A DNA stretch of 46,572 nucleotides from Actinomortierella ambigua (lineage: Eukaryota > Mortierellomycota > Mortierellomycetes > Mortierellales > Mortierellaceae): assembly GCA_016098155.1 (NCBI GenBank), contig JAAAJB010000261.1, forward strand, positions 1-46,572, written 5' to 3'. The notes under the pieces are model-generated. The model was not told where the DNA came from and ran no database searches. It was given only the letters and a program-made list of their open reading frames with translations. A program made the translations under genes and the position numbers. Shown here piece after piece: positions 29,755 through 42,334 of the stretch (within the stretch, counting starts at the first letter, position 1; every line of letters begins with the position of its first letter).

Positions 29755-31315
29755 AGAAATTACACACATGTGGTATCTTTGCGCCCACTCGATAGTTAGC
29801 CATGTCCAAAGGCACTCTGGTACAACGACACTACCCTTGTAAGAGCAGAGCCGGCTCCCTGTGTCGTATCTGGAGGAAGCGAAGAAGTTGAGCTCTGCAC
29901 CATGGTATCAGATGTTACACCAGTAATGCTACATGGATATGTTCGCACCCGACAACATACTATTTCAGGTTGCTCTCGCTCCTAGTTGGACGCCATGCAG
30001 CAGAATACAGGCACAAGTATTTTGCATCGTACGTACTTTCAATTCCATACCATTCTCGTCGTACATACCACAACTCTAATACTCAGTGATATAGCCGGTG
30101 TCACTCACGAGCGACTGAACACGCTTCGACGTGCGGCAGCGTATGTATACGCTCATGCAAATCCAAGCCTTTGAAAAGGTTATGGTCGACTCCTTCAATT
30201 TCTCAGTCTTCCTTTCCTAGAGTGAACAGTTCAGCTTCAATTGATGGCCGCTCTCCCTTAGCAACAGCACCATGCAACAACCTTAAAGTTAAAATTCATA
30301 TACAGGCATGTGTCGAATCTGGCCTGCACCTGCGTGCTGTGCGTACCATGGAAGGGACTGGTTCCCAGTTAGATCCCCGCACAACCAGTTGAAGCGATGC
30401 AACAGAGGGGGTCATAGAATATGTTGAAGATAGCCCATCCACATTTGGTAGACCGGGCTACTCTTGGCTGAAGTACCATTGACATCCAGCGTCCAGTAAT
30501 TGCCGCATGCAAGTGTTTGTGAGCCGCTATGGGATGCAGCTGATACAAAAATACCGTTGTGGGACTTCGTGTAGCGGCATAGCATTGGATTCTGTGTTTT
30601 CAACTAGAGAGGTATGTACTTACGCCCTCATCTCCATTCCAAGCATATTTCTCGAGCACATACGGTTGTCGGCCATGCAGACGACAACATACAGTGGCAA
30701 TATCATGGATAGGTGTGATGGGCGTTCAGAGTGGGTCCTGAATAAATTATAGCCATCCTTTCGCCCCGTGAGTCCTTGAGAAAAGGTGTGATACTGTCGT
30801 TCTTCACTCCCTGCTTCCGCCCCATCCACCTGTTAGCGTGAATGGGGCTCGCAAGCATTGTAGTCTGCATCTGAAACTTGAGCCTGAGTCACGTCTCTGT
30901 GGACGCGGGTTGGGAGGTAGTCTCGAATTATGCTCCTCCAAGTGATTCGTACAGGCCAGAATGCCTGTACGCGTGACAATATACGTATATAGCCGTTGCC
31001 AGGTTTTCCTCGCATGCCCCGTGGGACTGCTGTCAAGTACACAAAAAAAAATGTCCAAGTGGCCTCCGCCTGGTATCGAGAGGGAATACCCAAATTGGCC
31101 GAAGAGACGCTTTGGCCTCGTCCTCGAAATTCAGGGGTTCAGAATTGGTGGCGCCAACGTCTGTGATGTTTTGTGGCTTGGGCGAGTTCTCCACTCACCT
31201 CTTTTTTTTCCTGTACACCTGCATTCAACAGGGCATTTATTGCCTTCCTTTACATGGTGCATTGGTCGCAAATTTAGCACATACCTTACCAACTCAATTT
31301 TACCATTCTTTCAAA
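29755..31315. other. Copy 2 flank and RIO2 promoter region
   Basis: Homologous to 24307-25546 as far as about 31113, then unique sequence to the RIO2 start. Copy-2-specific sequence near 30940-31065 includes an 8-bp inverted repeat (GTACAGGC 30949-30956, GCCTGTAC 30963-30970) and an AT-rich TATACGTATATAG. No complete gene is supported. Confidence 0.5.
30462..30670. repeat. 209-bp block identical in copy 1
   Basis: Identical to 25016-25224; see that entry. Divergence resumes immediately on both sides (for example GTCGGCC here against GTCCGCC in copy 1). Confidence 0.9.
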
Positions 31316-33264
<1,949 letters not shown>

Positions 33265-33501
33265 GAGAATAGAGAAACTATGTATTTATTATTATTTTTC
33301 TTATTGTTTCTTATCGTTGCTGTTGCATTGTCTTGACCATCCACCGCCCCTCACATTGAGTATTGGGAAGTCTGAAAAAAAAAATGTGACTTGCAGTCCT
33401 TGAAACCAACCTCAGGAACCCAAACTCTCTGCTGCAGGTCTTTTTTTTTTCTACGCGCTGAATCGGTGTTCATTGCATCAACACAACCTTTACTGTTGAA
33501 G

Positions 33502-35398
33502 ATGTCGACGCGAACTAGACGAGCGACAAGACTTGCTTCACAATCACTTGAAGAGAAGACTGTCGTCGATGAGGTCAAGAGAGAGCATGCCAATGAGAAC
33601 ATTGCACCTGATGCAGTAGAGTCAGACACTCGCGTTACGAGCTTGAAGGACACGCCTAAAGGTAGAACGAACACTAGGGTTTTTGGAGACAAAGCTCCAC
33701 AGATGGTGGGACGGCTATGTATTCTAGAGATTCTCATGCTGACACTCCACACTCTATCGATGATATAGATTTGCAGGCGAAACCTGTGCTTCATGAACAG
33801 GACCAGAACCAAACAACCAACCACGACAATAAGACCCCTGCATCACCACCAGGATCCCCGACAGAGCCACTAAAGCGCAAACTGGGTCGCCCCCTCAAAG
33901 TAGTCAAGGCAGAAGGAGCTGAAGCTGTGACATTACAGCAAGAGAAGACTGCCAAGAACGAGGATGAGGAAAACGATACTGACGACAAGGACGAGGACGA
34001 CGCCGACGATACGGAAGATGTCCCGGAAGACCCAGAAGATGGTGAATTTACATTGCGACCCAAGAAGCAGCGAATTGAACAGCCTCGAATGGTTACGCCA
34101 GTCTTGGTGGCAAAGGAAATGTCTGAATATGGTATGTGTCGTTGGATGCTTGCTCTTCTCTACTGGAGGAGGAACTTTTTTTCTTTGTATCTGCCAACTA
34201 TCTAACGCCAGTTTTTCTCTTCTATGTTCGCTTCCATAGAGCGGATGCGACTTGAGAACATTCGGAAAAATGAGGAGATGCTACTTGCACTCCAGCTTCC
34301 AACAATGTCTATGAAACTGCAGGCAGACACAATAGAGGGCAAACAGACCGACAAACCAGAAAGAGATGAGCCAAAGAAGTTTGCACCCATGGCTGGAAAG
34401 TATGTTTTTATAGACATGTATTTTCATCCGCTTATTTGAATGGGGTATTTGAGCCGATTGGCGCGCGTTTGCGAGCAGGACCAACTAACTGGAACGAGTG
34501 GGGGCTTCCTTTCTTATTTTTTTTTTCAGGCAAAGAAAGCCCAAGCCTCCACCAAAGAACGTCGCACCTATTATCCCTGCAAGGACATCTAACCGATTGC
34601 GCCGCCTGAAGCCCGCATCAGATGATGAAAGCACACCGGCTTCTGAACCCGCCCCCGCACAATCTTTGAGAGTAAGTAGTTTGTGACGCTTTCTCTTCTT
34701 GAAGAGATCTTCTTAGGAAGCTTATGGTGGTAGAGTGGTGACACGCTAGCGAAAGCCCACATTACTCAACGCTGTATGTCCTGTTCACTCACTACTTGAA
34801 AAAAATATAGAACGAGGATGTGGGCGACGACGACAACGATGACGACGACGACAACATTGACCAGTCAAAGTTGATGGCGGCGGATCTATATTTTGATGAA
34901 GAAACACGCAAGAATGCAATCCGGGTCGACGGCCACTACACTGGCTGGATCAACGGAGGCGTGATGGAGCGGTACGGGTTTGAGAAGAATGCGACAGAGG
35001 CGTGGGAGGCGAATGGTGGCGGCACATTCACGTTCAAGGACCCGACGGGAGGCGGGTCTGGGCGAAGCAGAAAATTCAATGCCAAGGATTTTGCCAAGGG
35101 GATGTTCAAGAAGAACCCGAATGCGTATTTTTACCGACACAATGAGCCGGGTGAGGATCAATGGACGGGCGATTGGACGGAGGACGAGCGGGTGTTGTTC
35201 CTGGAGGTGGCGCGCAAGTTTGGCTGTGGAGACAAGTGGGGTCTGTTTGCGTCGCATATACCGCATCGTGTCGGATACCAGTGCAGCAACTATTACCGGC
35301 AGGTCGTCTTGCCGGAGGGTCTGGTCTTTGATCCCAACTATCAATTCACATCGAATGGAAAGCCCATTTATTGCGGCAAATACAACCAGCGGCGATGA
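33502..35398 (+). CDS. SANT/Myb-like domain nuclear protein
   Basis: Five exons: exon 1 from 33502; exon 2 to 34131; then 34240-34399, 34530-34671 and 34811-35398. The first splice is ambiguous: 33502-33661 to 33769 (470 residues in total) or 33502-33705 to 33777 (482 residues). Both keep frame. The N-terminus is basic (STRTRRATRLASQ). The middle contains KRKLGRPLKVVK (AT-hook-like) and acidic Asp/Glu runs, then a short helical segment (ERMRLENIRKNEEML). The last 80 residues hold a SANT/Myb repeat with the regularly spaced aromatics (WTEDERVLFLEVARKFG, then WGLFASHIPHRVGYQCSNYY). SANT domains bind DNA or histone tails, and a chromatin or transcription role is likely, but the specific complex is unknown. 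Convergent with the Sel1 kinase. Confidence 0.78.
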
Positions 35399-35728
35399 TT
35401 GCTTCTCTCTTTCACTACCTCTCCCTCTCTCTTCACACACCTCGTTAGTCTGTAATCTGTATGAAGCCATGAAAATCCAGCCGCTTCTTTTGCTCTGGCC
35501 TGTGGTAGCCAAGCGTTCATAGCGACGCTGCCTTCTGATCGTTCGATGTCGGCTCTTTCTATCATGCTGAAGTATACCTCAACAAGCTGGATTGTTCACC
35601 CGCTAATAGGGAAAAAAATTACTGGAGAATCAGTTGCCCTCTGAAGTTGACACAGAGCCTCATGTATGCCCAAAGCAACTGCTCAACGTGATCCAAACAT
35701 ATAGTCGGGCTTCCCCCCCCCCTCTTCA
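35399..35728. other. 3' region between the SANT gene and the Sel1 relic
   Basis: About 330 bp after the SANT-protein stop. It is partly pyrimidine-rich with a C run at 35711-35722, and no gene or polyadenylation hexamer stands out. Confidence 0.4.
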
Positions 35729-36140
35729 GTACCACATGGACGTCTCAGCATCGTCCTTCTCGAAGCCTCGACTACAGACGAATATCGCCTTATGATCGAG
35801 CCATCCACATGAATGTCCTCGGCTGTTAGATTACTCGACGCCTTGCCCATTCTCATAAATACAAAGTCAATCCAGCCTCAGTCCAATGCGGTGCTGTGCT
35901 TTCGAATGCCCTTGTCTAGCTGCCTTGGTGAATCCCTGACCATCTCGTTAACGTCAAGCTCGACGCCTCTTCCACTCTCGTGCATCAGCCCAGTGTATGT
36001 AGATATCTTTGGTTAGCTGACTTGGGTGAGCACTAGACCGTCTTGACATTGCTATACCTGACACCTCGGCCATTCTCGTAAATCAACCCAAGGTTTAATC
36101 TGTGCATTTGAATGTATTTGGCTGACGTGGTGTACCTTTT
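35729..36140 (-). pseudogene. Decayed Sel1 repeats beyond the kinase stop
   Basis: Read on the minus strand, the sequence just after the kinase stop still carries Sel1-type motifs in mixed frames separated by stops: LGLIYENGRGV (about 36064-36096), GLMHESGRGVEL (about 35956-35991), KAARQGHSKAQHRIGL (about 35880-35930), IYENGQGVE (about 35835-35861) and GFEKDDAETSMWY (about 35731-35769). At least four former 36-residue units are recognisable. Confidence 0.75.
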
Positions 36141-37526
36141 TCACTTCCTCAACATTGCTCGGCCTCGGTCCTTCTCGGACATCCGTCCAACGTTGAGTTG
36201 TGCATGTGCATATCCTCGTTTGGCCGACTTCATATACCACCTGAACGCCTCGGCACGGCTCTGCTTGACACCTCTGCCACTGTCGTACATCCTGCCGAGG
36301 CGGAATTGTGCGTCTGAATGTCCTTGGTTGGCTGACTTGGTGTACCATTTCACCGCCTTGACATCGTTCTGTTCGACACCTCTGCCATCATCGTACATCA
36401 ACCCAAGGCGGAACTGTGCATCGGAGTGTCCTTGGTTGGCCGATTTAGTATACCACCTGACTGCATCGATGTCGCTTTGCTCGACCCCTCTTCCACCCTC
36501 ATACATCAACCCGAGGTTGAACTGTGCACGTGGGTATCCTCCACTGGCAGACTTTGTGTACCATTTGGCTGCCTCGATATCGCTTTGCTGGACGCCTCGG
36601 CCATTCTCGTACATCCACCCAAGTGGGAATTGTGCATCTGAATGTCCTTGGTTAGCTGCCTCAGTGTACCACTTGGCCGCCTCGACATCGCTCTGCTCGA
36701 CACCTCGCCCAGTCTCGTACATCCTTGCCAGGCTGAACTGTGTGCGTGCATCACCTTGGTTGGCTGACTTGGTGTACCACTTGACTGCATCAACATCGTT
36801 CTGCTTGACACCTCGGCCAGTCTCGCACATCAAGCCAAGACTGAATTGTGCATCTGAATATCCTTGGTTGGCTGATTTGGTGTACCACCTGATCGCATCG
36901 ACATCGCTTTGTTCGACACCTCTACCACTCTCGTACATCAACCCAAGATTGAACTGTGCGCGTGGAAATCCTTGGTGGGCAGCCTTGGTGTACCACTTGG
37001 CCGCCTCAGCATCACTCTGTTCGACGCCTCGGCCATTCTCGTACATCCACCCAAGGCGGAACTGTGCACCTGAATGTCCTTGGTTGGTTGACTTGGTGTA
37101 CCAATCGACCGCCTCGATATCGCTCTGCTCAACACCTCGTCCAGTCTCATACATCCTTCCAAGGTTGAACTGTGCACGTGCGTCTCCTTGGTTGGCTGAC
37201 TTTGTGTACCACTTCACTGCCACAACATCGTTCTGCTTGACGCCTTGTCCAGTCTCGTACATCCTTCCAAGGCTGAACTGCGCCACTGAATGCTCTTGGT
37301 TGGCTGACTTGAAGTACCACTTGACCGCCACAATATCGTTCTGCTTGACGCCCTGGCCACACTCGTACATCCATCCGAGGCTGAACTGTGCACGTGCATC
37401 TCCTTGGGTGGCCGACTTGGTGTACCACTTGGCCGCCTCGACGCTGCTCTGCTTGACATGCATGCCACTAGAGTACCAATCGCCTAGTTCAAGTTGTGCT
37501 GTCGCCTCCCCTTCTTCTGCGGCCTT
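36141..37526 (-). repeat. Sel1 coding tandem repeats, 108-bp period
   Basis: About 12 full plus one partial 108-bp unit with consensus AKWYTKSANQGHSDAQF, LGxMYExGRGVEQ. The near-identical units make the locus prone to copy-number change. Confidence 0.9.
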
Positions 37527-38972
37527 GCGAATCAAGACTGTTCTCTCTATACCGTCTCCCACACCGCTCGACTTTATGGAGTTGAGGCTGGATTGTATAG
37601 CCGCAAGTCCGTCTCGCCAAGTCCTGCGAAGCCACGAAGTGCCTCCCGAACCGTCTCCCTCAGGCGCTGAAGTCATTAGAGTGGTAGTAGTAGTGCCTTC
37701 CTCTGGACTTGACTGTCCATGTTCGTTTCGATCCGTACCTCGACCTTCGGCGTGTATCTCACCAACTCGATGCATGGTGCCACGATGACCCTGAGATGCT
37801 CGAAGATACATGGCGAGTACCTTGGTGTCGTCCTTCGTTACGCTGCCGCTGCCGCTGCCGCTGCCAGTGTCGCTCATCTCTACGAGAGAAACTGTTGCGT
37901 CAACATCATCGAGCTCTCCTGCCTTGTATGACAGAACAGCAACCTCGTTCAGATCGAAAGTTGGATCCTGTTTGGTCGAGTTTTTGTCAAGACTACCAGC
38001 AAGTGTAGCATTGCCACCGTGTGCCGAACTATTGTACATCGAGCTGTCATACAGCATGTCGTCGTCGGCAATGGTGCGCTGTGGTACTGGCTGAGCATCG
38101 TCTACAAGGGAAGTCTCGTGTGCTTCTGGTCGCTCCGTCGGGTCTTGCCTCCAACACAGTTCGACCCACTGCCGGTAACCCGTCGGTGTGTGATCTGGCA
38201 ATTGCTCGCGCTCGCCAGCTTGGACAGCCAATAGGGCTGCGAGCACACTCGGCTTCGTCTTGAATGGATGCGTGCACATGGCTGCCATCTCCCACATCAC
38301 CATCCCCAGTGCATACATGTCCGACTTGTTGGAATACCGAGGTCGATCTTCGAGCAACAGCTCAGGTGCTAGCCATAGACGTGTACCTCGTATCGCGCTC
38401 GTCGAATGACCCTCACTCGACTTTTTGATCACCGCGAACCCAAAATCACATAGCTTGACCTCCATGTGCGTCGTGAGGAGCACATTGTCGCTCTTGAGAT
38501 CCCGATGGAGGATGTTCTCATGGTGGATGTAGGCAAGACCGTCGGCAATCTCTTGAGCGATTCGCTTCCTGATGCTCCAATCCATAGGACGACCATTGTC
38601 GATCGCCGACTTGAGACTTCCACCTTCAGCAAAGTCGGTGATGAGATAGATGTCGTTGGCCACCCGTCTGACACCAAAGAATTGGATGATATGGCGACAT
38701 TGAAGGCGTTTGAGGATGGCAATCTCATGATCGATTGCGGCCAGTCTTTCTGAGTATTGGCCGACTCGAAACCTCTTGATGGCCACCTTCCGAGTGTTGT
38801 AGCGGCCTTCGAATACCTCACCGTACGCTCCTGAGCCAACATATTCACCTCTATGGAACGATGGCTGTGGACGACATATGAGTATTAGTCGCAAGAGAAG
38901 ACCAGCTTGCAGGTGCTCTAGAATGTCAGTTTTTCTCTGCGTACTCACCTCGGAGGTGCTCTCGAGGTTCAT
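36141..38972 (-). CDS. Protein kinase with C-terminal Sel1-repeat array
   Basis: Two exons, 38949-38972 (eight codons) and 36141-38864, give 915 residues. The 84-bp intron (GTGAGT...CACAG) is a multiple of three, so the frame also stays open unspliced; removing it puts PSFHRGEYVGSG directly before the G-loop. The kinase domain (about 10-270) has GSGAYGEVFEG, KVAIKRF, HRDLKSDNVLL, LCDFGFA and LAPELL, as in TKL-type kinases. After a Ser/Thr-rich linker, about 13 Sel1 repeats of 36 residues (QGHSDAQFRLGLMYENGRGV type) fill residues about 480-915; Sel1 repeats are protein-binding solenoids. Kinase-Sel1 fusions are often numerous in early-diverging fungi. The partner and substrate are unknown. The last repeat is atypical (MSEKDRGRAMLRK, stop), and relic repeats continue downstream. 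Confidence 0.88.
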   Translation of the reverse strand: MNLESTSEVSTQRKTDILEHLQAGLLLRLILICRPQPSFHRGEYVGSGAYGEVFEGRYNTRKVAIKRFRVGQYSERLAAIDHEIAILKRLQCRHIIQFFGVRRVANDIYLITDFAEGGSLKSAIDNGRPMDWSIRKRIAQEIADGLAYIHHENILHRDLKSDNVLLTTHMEVKLCDFGFAVIKKSSEGHSTSAIRGTRLWLAPELLLEDRPRYSNKSDMYALGMVMWEMAAMCTHPFKTKPSVLAALLAVQAGEREQLPDHTPTGYRQWVELCWRQDPTERPEAHETSLVDDAQPVPQRTIADDDMLYDSSMYNSSAHGGNATLAGSLDKNSTKQDPTFDLNEVAVLSYKAGELDDVDATVSLVEMSDTGSGSGSGSVTKDDTKVLAMYLRASQGHRGTMHRVGEIHAEGRGTDRNEHGQSSPEEGTTTTTLMTSAPEGDGSGGTSWLRRTWRDGLAAIQSSLNSIKSSGVGDGIERTVLIRKAAEEGEATAQLELGDWYSSGMHVKQSSVEAAKWYTKSATQGDARAQFSLGWMYECGQGVKQNDIVAVKWYFKSANQEHSVAQFSLGRMYETGQGVKQNDVVAVKWYTKSANQGDARAQFNLGRMYETGRGVEQSDIEAVDWYTKSTNQGHSGAQFRLGWMYENGRGVEQSDAEAAKWYTKAAHQGFPRAQFNLGLMYESGRGVEQSDVDAIRWYTKSANQGYSDAQFSLGLMCETGRGVKQNDVDAVKWYTKSANQGDARTQFSLARMYETGRGVEQSDVEAAKWYTEAANQGHSDAQFPLGWMYENGRGVQQSDIEAAKWYTKSASGGYPRAQFNLGLMYEGGRGVEQSDIDAVRWYTKSANQGHSDAQFRLGLMYDDGRGVEQNDVKAVKWYTKSANQGHSDAQFRLGRMYDSGRGVKQSRAEAFRWYMKSAKRGYAHAQLNVGRMSEKDRGRAMLRK

Positions 38973-39782
38973 TCAGAAGAAATGGTGGATGTAAATGGCA
39001 AGATGGGCGTGGGAATGAGATGCGGAAGGAGAAGAACAAATGAGAATGGGCGCTGGGGCGGCGCTTTTTCATCGCCTTCTTGCTCCCCGTCTCTCCTGCT
39101 GCTTGTGTTACCAAACAAACTTCGCCCGTGGCAGGACATTCTTCCCAGGCCAGGTACATCTATCAAGCTAGCAAAAAGCATACTACTCCAGGAAGGTGCC
39201 CAGGGAGTATCACTGGCCATTTGCTCCCTACATTTCTCCATGGTTGTAGACCACCGCGTATAATTCGTGTCATGGTGGTCGTATTGAGCCTCTCAACAAT
39301 CCTAGGGACTTGGAATCTGAGTTTAGAGGGGAATGTGAGGGTGCCAAAAACGCTAGACTTGGAGTACGTTAAGACAGGCCCGGACCGTCCAAGGAGTCCC
39401 TCAGGGCCCGAGAGCAGTGAGAAGGCCCGTGTACAAGGTGGGCCGTGAACGAGGCGACGCTGTGGAGAAAAGGCAGAACCAGTAGTTCGCCGATCTGGCA
39501 GTACAAGAAATAGGCACTTGAGATTTCGCTTGCCTTTTGTGACTGCGAGTCTGCCAAATGTCAACACTGCATTTTTTTTTTTTTTTTGGTCCTCCAAACA
39601 AACCCACAGAGTTTGTCTGTCTGCTCATTATTGGCGTTGCTCCCTCTCTCCTCTCTCCTCGCATCCTGGCCATTGGTAGTGCCTGTCCACACCCTCCGTC
39701 CCCTAGCATTTACATTCCTCCAACACTATTCAACTCCATATTCTTCCATAAGACGACAACTCTCATTCCTCACATTCAAGGC
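38973..39782. other. Divergent intergenic region, Sel1 kinase and UTP7
   Basis: 810 bp between divergent start codons, presumably holding both promoters. Short open frames on both strands look non-coding. A T run lies at 39572-39587. Confidence 0.5.
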
Positions 39783-41758
39783 ATGCCTGACAAGAAGTCC
39801 AACAAGAACGGCGAAGAAGACGCTGCCCTGAAACAGGCAGCCAAGAAATACTCCAGAGCGGACCCCAAGGCATTGGAGGGCGTCAATGTATGATGATAAT
39901 GGACAGACAATAGATGCCATCTCAGCCCTTCACCTCTTCAACACAGAAGATACTGGATTTCTTACCCAATGATTTATCACCCTTTCCCCCTACTTTGATC
40001 CTATCTAGAAACTCGAGAATAAGAAGCTCAAGCATGGACTGAAAAAGAAGTACAAGGAGCAGCAGGAAGCGGCGCTGAAAGCTGCCTCGACCGAGATGCT
40101 GTTGACGGAGGAGGCCGGCTTTCTGGAGGCCGAGGGTGTAGAGAAGACCTATCAGTTTACGCAACGGGCTTTGAAGAAGGAAGTCGATATCGCCACGGCC
40201 CACAAGATGTTCAACCTGGACCTTCAACTTGGCCCATACTCGATCGATTATACCCGGAACGGACGACACTTGTTGATTGGAGGCAAGAAGGGCCATGTCG
40301 CTGCATTTGACTGGCAAGGTGGACAGCTGTCGTGCGAGCTGCAATTGCGCGAAACTGTTCGGGATGTCAAGTATGTGTGGTCGATCTTTGTCTCTATTTG
40401 TTTGTTGACTGGTTATACTGCAGCCAAAGAGGAAGCCTATTTCACCCACACACTCAACTTTTTCTCTTTACTAACTCTCGTTTTTTTTAAACACTTCCAT
40501 CTTCACTTCGTCTATTAAGGTGGCTGCACAACGAGACGATGTTTGCGGTGGCGCAGAAAAAGTATGTGTACATCTATGACCGGACAGGTGCTGAGGTGCA
40601 CTGCTTACGGAACCACATTGAGGTCAACAAGCTCGACTTTTTGCCGTATCACTTCCTGTTGACCTCTGTCGGCAACACGGGCTACCTCAAATACCAGGAC
40701 ACATCGACGGGCAAGCTCGTTGTCGAGCATCGGACCAAACTAGGCAAGTGCGATGTCATGACCCAGAACCCCTTCAACGCTATCATGCATCTCGGCCACG
40801 GCAACGGTGTCGTCACTCTTTGGTCGCCCAATATGTCGACCCCACTCGTCAAGATGCAATGCCATCGGGGTCCCGTCACGGCCTTGGCCATCGACCATGC
40901 CGGCAAGTACATGGCCTCGGCTGGTCTCGATGGTCAGCTCAAGCTGTGGGATCTGCGGACATTTAAGCCTCTGCAAGAATACTACACCCCAACCCCGGCG
41001 GCATCGCTGTCCATCTCGCAGCGTGGATTGTTGGCGGTGGGCTTTGGACCGCACGTGAGCGTGTGGCGGGATTGTTTCCAGACCAAGCAACAGTCGCCCT
41101 ACATGAACCACCTGCAACCGGGATCGGCCATCCAGGATCTGATGTTTGTCCCCTTTGAGGATGTGTTGGGCTTTGGTCATTCCAAGGGCATGTCGAGCTT
41201 GGTCGTCCCTGGCTCTGGTGAACCCAACTTTGATTCGCTCGAGGCCAACCCGTTCCAGACCAAGCGCCAGCGCCAGGAGATGGAGGTCCACGCCCTGTTG
41301 GACAAGATCCAGCCGGAGATGATCACGCTCGACGTCGCTCATATCGGACAGCAGGACAAGGCCCCCAAGGATGTGGTCAACCGCGAGCGCAAGGAGGCTT
41401 GGGAGGCCTCCAATCCACAGGAGGCCAAGGAGCTTCGCTTCAGGGCCCGTGGCAAGAACTCGTCCTCGCGTCGTGTGTTGCGAAAGAAGGCAAAGAATGT
41501 CATCGACCAGAAGAAGGTATGTTTTCCCACCTTGTCCTTAATGTGTGTGTTTGTTTGTTGAAATCTCTGCCTCTACTCTTTTGCTACAAGGAAGCCATTA
41601 TTTATATTTTTTTTTATGTCTCTTTGATCCTTGGGTAGATCGACATGCAGGATCGCATCGAGGAGGAAAAGAAGGAGCGCGCCAAGAGGAGAGCAGGCGA
41701 GACGGACGAGGCTGTCACAGCACTGGATCGATTCCTGGGCAAGAAGAGGAAGTTTTGA
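39783..41758 (+). CDS. UTP7: U3 snoRNP / SSU processome WD-repeat protein Utp7 (WDR46)
   Basis: Four exons, 39783-39887, 40009-40370, 40520-41516 and 41639-41758, give 527 residues. Intron phases agree and give ...RDVKWLHNETMFAVAQKKYV. A basic helical N-terminus (KLENKKLKHGLKKKY) precedes WD40 blades (SIDYTRNGRHLLIGGKKGHV, LLTSVGNTGYLKYQD, GNGVVTLWSPN, MASAGLDGQLKLWDL). The C-terminal BING4-type region follows (about 345-430; PFEDVLGFGHSKGMSSLVVP, then NPFQTKRQRQEMEV), with a basic tail ending in KKRKF. In yeast Utp7 is an essential part of the t-UTP/small-subunit processome needed for early 18S rRNA cleavages in the nucleolus. Its tail faces UTP14, which is transcribed towards it. Confidence 0.93.
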
Positions 41759-42334
41759 GCTCACCAGGGTCGCCCACTGTATCATTCATACTTTTTTCAC
41801 GCACTTTCAAAATCCCATGTACCCTTCGCTTCACTTTTTTTTTATGTCATTCGCATCGCAACCAATGTAATTTTCATACACCAGCACTATTTTTCTGAAG
41901 TACTTGCCTTGATACATGCATGTTTGAGTGTGGAGTGAAGGGGTTGAGGGAACTGAGGGGCGAACATCCGTGTGCATCTCGAGCAATCTTTGGTACCACC
42001 CACTATCTCTCTGTCCCCCCCCCTCCTCACTCTATCACAAACACATTTTTCCTGGATGACCTTGACTTATGACAAGTGCGACCGCTGACAAGTAAAAAAC
42101 ATGGCAACTAGACCCGGATGGTTGGGAAGACGTTCTCGCCTTCTTGACCAACTTCTGACATTGCTGAATATTCTCGCCCCCTCCCCCCCAAAAAAATGCA
42201 TAGTGCAGCAAGGTATTGAATGAATGCAATGCTGAGAGATATAATAAGTGAGTGACAAACAAACAAAATGAGAATGGAATAGTACAAAAAAGAAAAGTTG
42301 GGGTCTATGGATCTGAGTGAGACACTCAACAGAA
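41759..42334. other. Convergent 3' region of UTP7 and UTP14
   Basis: 575 bp shared by the 3' ends of two convergent genes. It contains short homopolymer runs (C at 42016-42024) and no gene. Confidence 0.5.

Larger units (their letters stand above)
25547..31113. repeat. Tandem segmental duplication, copy 2
   Basis: The second unit: F-box pseudogene fragment, secreted gene A2, secreted gene B2 and non-coding flank. It ends at about 31113 (...GACGCTTTGG), where the sequence leaves homology with copy 1 and continues into the RIO2 promoter. Against copy 1 it lacks 252 bp of F-box sequence and has about 120 bp more near 30940-31065. Two insertions of about 50-75 bp lie between genes A2 and B2. Confidence 0.95.

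Noticed and set aside
36112..37788. A 558-residue plus-strand open frame
   Set aside because: It lies entirely antisense to the Sel1-repeat array and owes its length to the regular 108-bp repeats; the minus strand encodes clear kinase and Sel1 motifs.
39888..40008. C/D snoRNA in UTP7 intron 1
   Set aside because: A C box (ATGATGA, 39890-39896) is present, but the intron contains no CTGA D box.
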